DNA of 64,000 nt from Microstegium vimineum (lineage: Eukaryota; Streptophyta; Magnoliopsida; Poales; Poaceae): contig CM039133.1 of NCBI GenBank assembly GCA_022036555.1, forward strand, positions 5,521,184-5,585,183, read 5' to 3'. Made by a program: the position numbers and the translations under genes. This document shows, in pieces, positions 22,977 to 32,804 of this stretch. Position 1 is the stretch's first letter. Every line of letters begins with the position of its first letter. The notes under the pieces were generated by a model. The model was not told the DNA's origin. It searched no databases and saw nothing but the letters and a program-made list of their open reading frames with translations.

Positions 22977-23481
22977 TTAAGGATTACATAGTTTATGATA
23001 CTCTAACAATTCACGGTGCAGGCACGATGATGGCCTCATAATGATCACTCCGGAGGTAAGCAGGTTCGTCACCCTCTTCAAGGACATGTAGGGTAACATC
23101 CGCCCAAAAGGAGCCATTTCTTCATAACCTTTGTACTCTTCTTCGTCTGTTACTCCGTCGACACCTACAATCTTCCTTTTGCCTTGCAATACTACATGTC
23201 GTCTTCCATTTGTATTGTTATCCCTTGCATAGTAGATTTGCAAAACATCCTTTGCAAGGATGAAGGGGTCATCCTTCCATTCGTGGAGCTATAGGAAAAT
23301 ACCACACGAACTTTACTGGCCCTCCTCTGGTCTTGCTTCCATCATTTGATGGGCTCTTGCTTGTATCGGGGAGTTTTACACTTGGGACATGCATCCAAGT
23401 CTTTGTATTTCTCTCCACGGTACAATATGCAGTCGTTGGAACACGCGTGGATTTTCTCAAACCTCGAGACCAATTGGGCAA
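22977..23481 (-). pseudogene. CACTA TNPD-type transposase fragments, internally deleted
   Basis: Two minus-strand pieces. 23481-23269 has the mid-N-terminal region of CACTA transposases (ERNTKTWMHVP, then PVKFVWYFPI). 23243-22977 has the extreme C-terminal motif (KIVGVDGVTDEEEYKGYEE), which corresponds to AVDGVSDLEDFN of the copy at 35425-36156. The catalytic core that should lie between them is missing. TNPD-type proteins cut the transposon ends; this remnant cannot. Confidence 0.65.
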
Positions 23482-23599
23482 ATCATTTGCTTCGCAAGGT
23501 AAGTCTTTTCTGCTAACTCGGCCTTCGGGAACAATTTATGTAGTATAACTAACAAGTTTGCTTATTGGGCAGCCCGAAAACAATGGTGTTTTTGCATCC

Positions 23600-25065
23600 T
23601 TTCTCATCATCTCTAGTTTTTTCAACTGTGAAGCACTAAGGAATCATAGGAAATATAGAAACATATTAATAGAAGCATTTTTGAACAATATTCTTCGATA
23701 TAATTTGAATTTGGTCGCGCTATAAAAATAAAGAGAACAAATAGATAACAATGGAAGCATGGAGTATTAAATGTAAGTATTAAATGCATGCATGGAGTAT
23801 TAAATCTAAGTAATAAATACCGAATCTATTCCACATCCCATCAAATCTTTCATGCATGTATTGAATATTAAATGTAAATAATAAATATAACTAATTACAA
23901 TTTATATCCATAATTTTTGAGACGAATCTTTCGAACCTAGCTACTCAATGATTATACAATAATTACCCAATAAAAACAAAGTGCTACAATTTTTCTAAAT
24001 AATTTTGGATCTATAAGCTACAAAAAATTGACACAAATTGCATCATCTCTATTCTTGATCATGAAAAACTAGCATAGCTCTAACACAAATTGACACAATG
24101 TAAACCAACAATTCTAAAGAATTATGCTTGTTACTAACCAAGAGCAAGAAGATATGAGGATCCAAGATGAAGAGGAGCCAAAAATGGAGATCAAGAAATC
24201 CACCAGCCGCAACAATGGAGAGAGAGAGAGCTCCTCACGCACTGTTCTGTACTGTTGGGCAGAGGAGGGGAGGGAGGAGATCGAAGCTTTATACTGTACA
24301 CAACATCACATGCCGGTTCCAAAATATTTCTTGACCTTTAGCAAACATTTCTAGAATTGTGAAGTCCCATGCTTTGATTGGGCCCAAGTAAATTTTTTTG
24401 AAAAAAAAAATGTTTTATTTTTCAGAAAGGTCTACCAAGTTATTCCCAACCCCCCTGATCCTTAGGGTGACATAGAATTTGTCCCAATTGGCTAGGAGAT
24501 AATTTTTATTTATTGTTATTTCATTAAAAAAACTCTTGACTACTGAAAATCCACTATTTAATGACACCTTTTGGATTTTGAGAAAAATATATCGTAAATA
24601 TAGGTAAACTTCTCAGGACTGAACTGACCAACACCAGTCTACCACCATATTATAGGTGCTTGGCCTTCTTAGTACTTGGTAGTATTGGCTTCAATAATTC
24701 ATTTATAACATAAACATTCCACATTGTGAAGTTTTCTACTATGAAATAGAATTCCTAAACATCTAAAAAGAGAACTTACTATACATCTTGGTCAAATAGC
24801 TAGTATATTCATGTTCATAGTGTTTTGGTTCTCCAAAGAAAAAAAAATCCCACCTTGTGAAAGTTCTTTTTAGACATAAAGTTGCTAAAAAGCAGAAAAC
24901 ACTTATATTCTTAGTCTGCTCTAGATTGTAGTCGAGATACTCGCAAAAAAATACTATTGTCTAGAAAGAGGATTGTATCATCCAAGTATCACAAAATAGA
25001 TATGAGGATCCAAGAGTGAAGAGAGGGAGTAGATCGAAGCTTTATAGTGTACACAACATCACTGC
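23600..25065. other. Non-coding 5' part of the decayed CACTA
   Basis: AT-rich with no sustained coding frame. A patch at about 24151-24312 (gatatgaggatccaag ... atcgaagctttata ... gtacacaacatcac) is repeated at about 24999-25065, directly before the subterminal array, suggesting an internal duplication of the leader. Confidence 0.45.
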
Positions 25066-25313
25066 CGGTTCCAGCACCAACCGGCAGTGAAAACACCACA
25101 TCACTGCCGGTTCGTGGCTTGAACCGGCAGTGATAGGGCCGAGAGACATCACTGCCGGTTCAAGCCACGAACCGGCAGTTGATGTGGTTGTTTCATGCCG
25201 GTTCAGCCCCTTGCCCCCAATAATTGGGGGCCTGTCAGAGGAAGAACCGACAGTGAAGGAGTATCACTGCCGGCCCAAACAAACCGACAGTGATGACCGA
25301 TTCTGTAGTAGTG
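25066..25313. repeat. Subterminal inverted repeats and terminal repeat of the decayed CACTA
   Basis: The motif atcactgccggttc and its complement gaaccggcagtgat occur about seven times. Two copies form a hairpin of about 40 bp (25091-25132 with 25147-25190). Arrays like this are the binding sites of CACTA accessory proteins. The block ends at the TGTAGTAGTG terminus. Confidence 0.75.
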
Positions 25314-25478
25314 TAGTAGTGACAATATAGCCGCAGCCAGTGGTGTCGTTGTAGCTTGAAATGAAGGAAGTTTCGAAAATAACCCATGTCAGCTGGGGCA
25401 TCGACCTCACAGCAGCCAGTGCCAGCGGAGCATGAGCTGTTTCTTGGCTCACCAAAAGCATTGAGACAAGCAGCCTAT
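25314..25478 (-). pseudogene. WAK gene piece 4: cysteine-rich segment after GUB_WAK
   Basis: On the minus strand 25478-25314 encodes IGCLSQCF, then SCSAGTGCCEVDAPADMGYF, then ETSFISSYNDTTGCGYIV. This is the Cys-rich segment that follows the GUB_WAK domain in grass wall-associated kinases (GTGCC is its hallmark). Two single-base insertions, each an extra T (in the CF-G stretch near 25456 and in GYF near 25370), split it over frames. It is cut by the CACTA end at 25313. EGF-like and kinase domains are not found further left in the window. Confidence 0.7.
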
Positions 25479-26478
25479 GCTATACATCACAATTAACAGA
25501 TGCACATGCCAAGTGTTATCCCTTGTAGTGTGTTCTTACACTTCTAATGGACAAAAAAAAGGAAGGAAAAATTGCTCTAAGAATAACTGGTTTTAGTGGA
25601 ATTAAATGAAAGTGATCTTTTTTGACGCATGCATTCATGGTGCTTTTGCTGTCAGCCTGTCGCCGGGCATATCATATATAATTACTACGGACCTGTTTGA
25701 ACAGCTCCACCTCTTCAAATAGTGAATCTGGATCTGAGATTCACCTAGATCCACTGTGGAGCAGATCCAATAGTGGGGCCGGTGAAACTGGTGGTGTTTG
25801 GTAATTCAACTCAATCTCTGCCTCGACCACATACGTAGGGGGCAAAATAGAAAAAAAACGGCCTTGCCTTTCCTCTACCTTCCGACATTCGTAGGAGGAG
25901 GGGCGGGTGCAGCTCATGGACAACGGGGCACGGCCGGCCTCCATAGCCGGGCGAGAGGGCCACGGCGGTACTAAAAATGATTAACAGAGAAGAGCATTTT
26001 TTGGTGCCATCTCTAGAAAAACTGCGAGGAGGACACATGCAAACACTCCTGTTAACCACTTGCATAGACGGACATCCTAATGATATTTTTTTTCTAAAAA
26101 ATTCTAAAATCATGCTTTATCAAATTAGCCGGGTCATTTTGTCATGTGCCAAAGTTTTAAAAAAATTCAAAATTTGAATTTCAAAATATGATAATTTTCA
26201 AACAAAATTTTAAAACAAGTTCCAGATGAAAAAGTCATGAATACAAAAGTTGTAGAACTTCAACAAGATCTACAATTTTTATTTTGGTCATTTATATATT
26301 TAACAAAGTGGTAGTACATATTTTTCACTAGTTTCCCTAACACGAATATAAAAAAAGGTTATTTTGCAGAGGTGATGAGAAGCTATTGGAAGTAATTTCA
26401 ACCATCATAAAAGGTAATTTAAAAAAGTCAAAATATCTTTATAATTTATCTCGTGAACGAGAAAACAGCTTGAAAGAA
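25479..26478. other. AT-rich non-coding stretch, possible MITE remnants
   Basis: No gene is supported. The stretch 25690-25800 (cctgtttgaacagctccac ... gtgtttggtaattcaac) has the look of a hAT/PIF-type MITE, without clear ends or duplication. If the WAK pieces 3 and 4 were joined by an intron, this would be part of it. Confidence 0.35.
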
Positions 26479-26527
26479 TATATATATAAAAATATATATT
26501 ATATATATATATATATATATTATATAA
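26479..26527. repeat. TA microsatellite at a solo-LTR insertion site
   Basis: A (TA)n run with a few interruptions abuts the start of the solo LTR; the bases after its other end are also atatatata. The target duplication of the LTR therefore merges with the repeat. Confidence 0.85.
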
Positions 26528-29500
26528 CAACCCAAAATCTTGTTTGCATTTAAATTAGTAGAAAGTGATTTATTAATGAATTATGTGAGCATTGAATTTA
26601 GTTGAAAAATATTTTTATGGAATTAAAATTAATCCTAGTTTAGTAACATGTTGATGCATTACATGCTGCTGCATATTTTACTTGTGTTGACTGTGGTTGC
26701 AAAGCAGTGTTTAAATGAAATCAATTTCAATTTGAAAAAGGTTTTTGGAAAAGTTTGAAAAAGAAAAGAGAAAAGAAAAACCTTTCTCCCTCCCTTTGTT
26801 GTTTTCGGCCTGAAGGCCCAGTCCGGCTCCTCTCTTTTCTCTCCCCTTGGCCCGCTCATTTCCTTCATCGCACGGTCCAGCAGAGCGGTGGCCCAGCAGG
26901 CACCAACCACTCGCCTTTCCCCATCCCTCTTTAGCTCGGCCCAGCAGGCCGGCCCCTTTGCCCGCAACTGCAGCGCGCAGCGCCCTCCCTCTCTTGCTGA
27001 AGGGTTGGCCCCGCTAGTCAGCCAAACCACGCCAAACTCCCTTCCTTCTCTCTCACTGTCTCTCGGCCCCATCTGTCGGCGCCGTCTCCTTCCTCCCGCC
27101 GCGTTCGGACGCGCAGTGTTGCGAGCCGCAACCGCCGCGTGCCCCGCTCCCACTCCCCCACAATCCTCCCTCGGCTTCGCAACCGACCCCGCGCATCCAG
27201 TGCTATGCAACCGGTGCTACAAAGAGGAGCGCATCCCTGCTCCCTCCTTACGTTTCCCTCTGCTCTCCCGAACGCATAGCGCCGCCGCTGTCGCAGAGAA
27301 GTCCACCGGAGCCCTAATCCTTCTCGGTAAGCTTCGTTCCGAATCCGCGCCTTTGCGACAAATGTCATCGTCCTAATCCCGCCCCTGTTTACTCGTCGGT
27401 GGCCGCAGAACATAGAACGCGAAGCTCGCCGTCCGCTGTGCACGCTCGACGCCGACCGCCTAAACACGTCGACCGCCGGACCAGGGAAGTCTCCGGCCTC
27501 CAATCCGTCTCAGTGAGCATCGCACCGTATCCCTCTCCCTTCTTGTGCCGTCAAATTGGCGAATCGTGGCCCCTATGGCCCTGCCCGCGTGCACCATGTG
27601 CCGCCGGTAATGGTCGTTCACGGCGCTCGTCTTCCTTCCCCTTTCTGCGTTCAATTAGGGCCACCGCAGAGGTCGCTTTGATCTCCTCTTCCTCCCCCTG
27701 CCCTCGCCCAGTCAGACCGTGGCGTCTAGGGTGTGTACTGTGCGAGCAGCACGCCGCCAGCCATGGCGCACCGCCGCGCCGCCTCTGCTCTCCTCCCGGA
27801 GTTCGTCGAGTGCACCATCGCACTCGCCTCGCTCCGCTCTCTCTCCCCATGCCCTCGTTGTGCGAAACCGTGGCCGGAGCCTCCGTTCCGGTAAGCTCCG
27901 GTGAGCTTCTCGCCGTCGGGCATGGAGGCGCCGCCGCGCCCTCTTTCTTCTCCGGCCGGCCAATTCCCTCTCTCTCCTCCCCTCTTTTATCTCGGTCGTC
28001 CGATCCAATCTGTGCGGCCAGGATTAGATACCCCTTCGGGGTTAAGTGGTCGGTCCACCGTGGACCCGTGAACCCTCGGCCCCGCGCTGTGTTAGCGGGT
28101 GCACACGCTGTGTTGTGCACCGCACCAGCCCCCTCTCACCACGTGGCACTGACGTCAGCGGAGACCTGGTCAAACTGACTAGATCCGCAGTAATAGGCCG
28201 ACTTTTCCAGAAATCAACCCGCGCTCTGCTCAGTTATATTTCCTTTAAATATCAGTCCTATTTCTTATGATCTAGTCCCTGCACTTCCCTGTAATAGTAC
28301 CCGCAATTCAGTCTCCTTTTCTTTTTCAGATCTCATTTGTTTTAATTCAAAAATGGTTTGAACTAATTACAGAATTGCCATTGCACTATTTTGCTTATAA
28401 AATTTGCATTTTAAATCCGATTCGAGCGATTCGAATTGCGTTAGATTCGTAATGAAATTCTATAGTTGTTAAACCCACTGTTAGTCCTGTTTGGAACATT
28501 TAAATTTCGAGGTTAAGTTTACATAATAAAAATGCTCTTAGAGAACTAGTTTAATTCATATCTTTTGCGTTTTAAATCCAAATTTCGTGAAATTTGCGTT
28601 GAAATGTTCGTAGCAGTGTGTAATATCTTTTTACAAACCTTTTACTTCTGTTTACTGTTGCTGGTGTACTGTTCTAATAGTCGCTTTGTTTGCTTTGTAT
28701 GTATGCAAATTGGAATGTGTGTTGTTGCAATGCCGTGATTGAGTTCAGACGGTGAGGAGTTTGGTTGTGACCAAGAATTCTTCGACCAGCAGCAGGACCA
28801 ACAAGAGTTTGAGAACCAAGGCAAGTATAGCATGGGACCTACCTTGTTATCCTATTCACCATAATCATGATTTCATATGCATGTGTTTAACTTGATGCCC
28901 GTAGTAAATTTCCATAGTATTGAAATCCTTTACCTCGTGTACTATGGGTTATGCATATGGGTAGATGGCTAGTGCAATATGAAAAGATACATGATCCCTG
29001 CCAAATGATGTAATTCTCTGAATGAATTGGCGAACATGTTTATGGCAATTGGAACATAACCCTTTTATAACAACTCGTTGTTGGCAAAAGCTAGGACTGA
29101 CAGTGCTACCGTGAGAGCTACATGGCTCTAGCTTTAACTCAGTAATAGGCTCTTTTCTAGCTCGTTAGCGGTTACCCGAAAGGGCGCAATAGGCTCTTGC
29201 CGAGCTGGTTATAGTGCGGCCTCTGTCCGGGTTTGAGCGTAGGCTCCGGTCTTTATGCTACTCGGAAGGGGGGCTCTATCGCCCCTTACCAATCCTAGCG
29301 GCCCTAATCTTGTTAGACGAGATGCTATGAAAGGTTTCATAGTGAACCCCGCCCACTCACCTTGGCAGTGTTTATGGGAGTAATTAACCCGGGCATTCGG
29401 GGCATCACAACTCACGGGTAAAGATGCACAACCTCTGCAGAGTGTTAAAAACTGATATATCAATCGTGCTCACGGTTACGAGCGGCCCGGAAAACTGACG

Positions 29501-30040
29501 GTTTAATTATAATTAACTTGACTATCCTTTATGTTCCTACTGCCACTATAATGATGATGTTTATGGTTCTCCTAACTTTGGCAATGATATAAGTGGGATC
29601 ATTTGGGGCTTAAGCATAACTTGATGTTACTTAATAATAAAACCTTGACAAACTAAAAGTGCTAAACGAAGTAAGCCAGTGTCAACTTTTTTGAGCTTCA
29701 TAACCCCATGTTAGCTTGCTAAGTATGAAGAGTACTTACACTTGTTTTACTTTTCAATCAATTGGATAAAAATCCGGATGGGTAACAGAAGCAGGAGGCT
29801 ATGAGGACTATCTTGAAGATTTCTAGGCTTGGTCAACCAGTTGACCTTCCCTGTGAGATGGAGTTCCATGAGAGTTAGATGTAATCTTCCGTTGTTTTAT
29901 TTATTTATGTAATGGATCTATGTACGCTATGTATTAAACTCTGTGATGGTACTATGTAATTTGTGGACTTATGTGTGGATTGCTTCCTAGGCACACATAA
30001 TGTTATGCATCCTATTTCGTCCTTGAAATTGGGTGTGACA
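26523..30040 (+). mobile_element. 3.5-kb solo LTR of a chromovirus
   Basis: It starts TATAACAACCC (a changed TGTAACACCC) and ends GGGTGTGACA. It is collinear over its whole 3518 bp with the 3' LTR at 54282-57797 (3516 bp). No PBS, gag or pol follows. The flanks are both (AT)n, consistent with an ATATA target duplication. The GC-rich part (26880-28180) is the LTR leader region and produces many overlapping ORFs on both strands that are not genes. It probably inserted in the WAK gene or its intron. Confidence 0.85.
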
Positions 30041-30096
30041 ATATATATACACACACTACACATTGAACATTACTACATTAGTAATAAGTCACTTAC

Positions 30097-30180
30097 AGAT
30101 TCAGTGACCATATAGGCGAGCGAGTTGTAGCCGATGACGAAGATTTTGTTATCTAGGTATGAGAACCTGAATGGCGTGTA
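30097..30180 (-). pseudogene. WAK gene piece 3: end of GUB_WAK domain
   Basis: The minus strand reads TPFRFSYLDNKIFVIGYNSLAYMVTES. This matches the conserved PFRFS...NKF..IGC.TLAY block of GUB_WAK, except that the usual Cys after IG is Tyr. A consensus donor GTAAGT follows at 30096-30091, but it may be fortuitous because grass WAK genes often have this region in one exon. The upstream edge is the target duplication of the non-autonomous CACTA. Confidence 0.8.
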
Positions 30181-31305
30181 CACTACGTCAAAATCGATTT
30201 TCCGCTGCGTTGTCTAAAAGCCCTTCGTGGCAGACACCAATTTTGCCCGCTGTAGTAAATAATGTGATTTACCGCGGCGGACATTTTTTATTTACCGTGG
30301 CGGACAGTTTTGCCCGCTGCGGTAAATCGATTTACCGCAGCGAGCCTCTTAAGACGTCCGTCACGGTAAATACCTTATTTACCGTGACGGACGTCTTAAG
30401 AGGCCCATTGCGGTAAATCGATTTACCGCAGCGGGCAACCTTAAAGGCCCATCACGGTTAATGCCATGGCCCAACAGGCCCATTCGAAAGTCCGTGTACC
30501 ATCCTTAATATAAAAGCAAACGGTTAGGGTTTGAGGGTGTCATTCACTTCCTCACCTCTCCTCTCCACTCCACTCGGCCGCCGCTCTCCTCTCTCCACCT
30601 CCCCACATCCCCAACTCTGAGCCGCACAGGTCCCGGCTTGCGGGTGGCGGCGCGAGACACGACGCGGAGCAGCGCCGCGCGGGTCCCCGGCGCGTGGCGC
30701 GCGGGTCCCAGCACTGGGAACGCGGGCGGAGGCGCAGGCCACAGTGAGGAGCGGCGCAGCGCGGGTCCCCAGCGTGGGCCTCGTGGGCGGCCACGGCGCG
30801 CGGGTCCCCAGCGTAGCGCTCGACGTATGGCCCCTCCCTCCTCCCTCGGCGGCTTGAGGCACGCGGCGGCGCTCTGGGCGACCGGCGATGGCGCTCGGTG
30901 TGTGGAGTGCGGCGGGGGGCTCCAGTTGTGTACCTCTTCCCTCTCTCCCCTCACTCCCTCTCATGTTCACAGATCCGTCGATGCCGTGGATGGGGCCGTG
31001 GCGCGGACGGCGCAAGGAGGCAGCGCCGACCGGTTCTTGCAGCGGCTGTGAGGATCCTCGGCCGCGGCGGCCCCCATGGAGAAAATCCTGGATGGGCTTG
31101 TCGGGCCCGTTGATGGGCTCGGCGGGCCTAACTAGGGTTTCTGTCTTTATTTTTAAATCCGAAAATTCTTTACCGCAGCGGGCAACGTAAAGTGTCCGCT
31201 GCGGTGCCGTCTGGATTAACCGTGGCCTTTAAATGCAAGCGGACCCCCTTGCCCGCTGCGGGAAAGCCAAATTGGCCGTTGTGCAAAATTGATTTTCACG
31301 TAGTG
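30181..31305. mobile_element. Non-autonomous CACTA transposon with GC-rich interior
   Basis: The terminal inverted repeats start CACTACGTCAAAATCGAT (left) and CACTACGTGAAAATCAAT (right, complemented). They are flanked by a perfect 3-bp target duplication GTA (30178-30180, 31306-31308), as is usual for CACTA. Subterminal motifs tttaccgc(a/g)gcgg and complements fill 30236-30445 and 31165-31260. The 1125-bp element has a TATA-like box and then a GC-rich block (30540-31100) whose ORFs show no known domain. This block resembles the GC-rich leaders of the larger CACTAs, so it may be what is left of a transposase-gene leader, or captured host DNA. Confidence 0.85.
30507..30516 (+). promoter_or_regulatory. 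TATA-like box in the non-autonomous CACTA
   Basis: AATATAAAAG lies just after the left subterminal array and about 25 bp before a pyrimidine-rich start-like region and the GC-rich block. The arrangement is the same as in the two large CACTAs. Confidence 0.5.
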
Positions 31306-31564
31306 GTATGTGAAATTCTCTCTCCACGTGTTGAGCTTCATTGGGTGCGTGGTATCGTCATAGCATTACGAAGAGATGGCGATCTTTATCCATGATTTGG
31401 CGTAAGTCGCGACCAAGAGGTTGGTCACCTCGAAATGCCCCGTGAATGGTCTATATGGAGGGTGCCGCCATTGGCGTCGACATCACCAACACAGTCTATG
31501 GTGAAGCCAAGGCTGAAGGCTCAGTGATCGCCGATGCTGAACGGGTAAGGGATATCGACGTCGC
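31306..31564 (-). pseudogene. WAK gene piece 2: GUB_WAK domain core
   Basis: The minus strand continues piece 1 across the CACTA target site: CG|DVDIPYPFSIGDH, then a TGA where WAKs have Cys, then AFSLGFTIDC. After a frame change comes FEVTNLLVATYAKSWIKI, a TAA, then CYDDTTHPMKLNTW. CGDVDIPYPFGIG is the signature of the GUB_WAK domain, which faces the cell wall in receptor kinases. The piece joins piece 3 in frame if the GTA duplication is counted once (ENFTY|TPFRF). Two nonsense changes and a frameshift show it was decaying. Confidence 0.85.
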
Positions 31565-31659
31565 CACTAGTACAAAGCAGCTCTAAGGCTGCGGTGGCAT
31601 TTTATTTCTACTGGCGGTTTCAGTTAACATGCGCCAGTGCAAATTGTTGCGTACGGACC

Positions 31660-31905
31660 ATCTACGAACCGCCAGTGTAAACATATTTACACTGGCGGTT
31701 GTCTTAAAATATCCGCCTGTGGAAATGGCGCATTTCCATAGGCGGTTCAGCTAAGTCAACCGCCAGTGGAAATCTATTTACACTGGCCGTTGACTTAGTT
31801 GAACCGCCTGTGGAAATGCGCCATTTCCACAGGCAGTTATTTTAAGACAACCGCCAGTGTAAATATGTTTACACTGGCGGTTGACTTAAGCAACCGCCAT
31901 TGTTG
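31660..31905. repeat. Left subterminal array of CACTA-1, near-perfect long inverted repeat
   Basis: Motifs aaccgcc(a/t)gtgtaaa and their complements alternate. About 31674-31782 pairs with about 31785-31890 as inverted arms of roughly 105 bp with few mismatches. The transcript would fold into a long hairpin. Arrays of this kind bind the transposon-encoded accessory protein in En/Spm-type elements. Confidence 0.8.
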
Positions 31906-31914
31906 TTCCTGTAG

Positions 31915-31924
31915 CTATATATAC
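31915..31924 (+). promoter_or_regulatory. TATA box of the CACTA-1 transposase gene
   Basis: CTATATATAC follows directly after the subterminal array and is the only strong TATA motif upstream of the transposase ATG at 32805. The leader between probably contains an intron. Confidence 0.6.
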
Positions 31925-32804
31925 CCTTCTTCCTCCCCGAGAATCCTGTAGCTCGCAGCTAACTATCATTGGAGGCCATTTTGGAGGTCCATATTTCTTC
32001 AAATACAAGGGGAGAGGTTTTGATCTTCATTTTTGGAAGGAGGTTGCTAAGAAAGGTTAGTTTATGCATCCCTTGCCTCATTTGTTCCATTCCTTGCTCA
32101 ATTTGAGTCCCTTTTTGGATCTAGGGTTTCACCATGAGTGAGAGAGAAGGGTAGCTAGGTTATGGGCAAGATTTTGTGAAATGTTTATGCTTAAGATGGT
32201 TAGATGATGCCTCTCCACTCTCCCTACTCATGTTTTGTTGTCAATTTAGTTTATCCAAGGTTTTTTTAGTTATATGTATAGGGCTATAGCCATGAATGGT
32301 ATGTTCATGTAGAGAGCAATATAGGTCCATGTACTTAGTATTTTTTTATTAATTTGCATAAATTGTTCCATGAATTGTTTTTTTGTGTTCATGAAGTGTG
32401 TTCATATGTAGAGAGCAATATATATTATTTTATTAGTTCTCTAATAAATTAGGTTAATTATTTAGTTTATTTTCTTTATTTCTCAAATTGTTTCATGAAT
32501 TGTTTGTTTGTGTGGTGAGACAAATGTATGTTTAAAAAATTTAACCTTCTGATAAACCCTATACTTAATCATATCCCTTCTTCCTCCCTGATAACTCTTC
32601 TAGCTTGGAGTCAACTACCATTGAATACAATTGGAGAGGGTTTGATATTCATTTTTTTTGGAAGGAGGTGCTAGCAAAGGTTAGTTTATCTCTCTCTTGC
32701 ATCCTTTTATTCATTTTTGCTCAGTTTGAGTAACTTTTTGGAGCTAGGCATATAGTTTCAACTTTTAGCATATAATTAATTCATTATATTTCTGTACAGG
32801 TACG
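31925..32804 (+). repeat. CACTA-1 transposase leader with internal duplication
   Basis: About 31922-32125 (cccttcttcctcc ... aaggttagtttat ... gctcaatttgagt) is repeated at about 32575-32750 with divergence. Both copies hold the same exon-like end followed by a donor-like ggttagttt, so the leader exon seems to have been doubled. No protein-coding frame is supported. Confidence 0.5.

Larger units (their letters stand above)
21223..25313 (-). mobile_element. Decayed CACTA transposon with deleted transposase
   Basis: The right end is clear: TGTAGTAGTG at 25304-25313 is an inverted CACTACTACA terminus, preceded by a subterminal array of ccggttc/gaaccgg motifs. On the minus strand the interior carries two transposase pieces in the right order. 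The proposed left end (caactactacagg at 21224) has one extra base in the terminal motif, and its flank does not match the TAG that follows 25313, so the left boundary is uncertain. An LTR fragment sits inside the left part. Not autonomous. Confidence 0.55.

Noticed and set aside
26659..28178. Long ORFs on both strands (up to 259 codons)
   Set aside because: Inside a 3.5-kb solo LTR; the homologous stretch of the 54.3-57.8 kb LTR does not preserve the same frames.
30524..31190. Five overlapping GC-rich ORFs
   Set aside because: Inside a 1.1-kb non-autonomous CACTA, no domain, several frames equally open.
31660..31905. CRISPR-like regular repeats
   Set aside because: Inverted, variable repeats in a plant transposon end; spacers are not unique and no cas genes exist.
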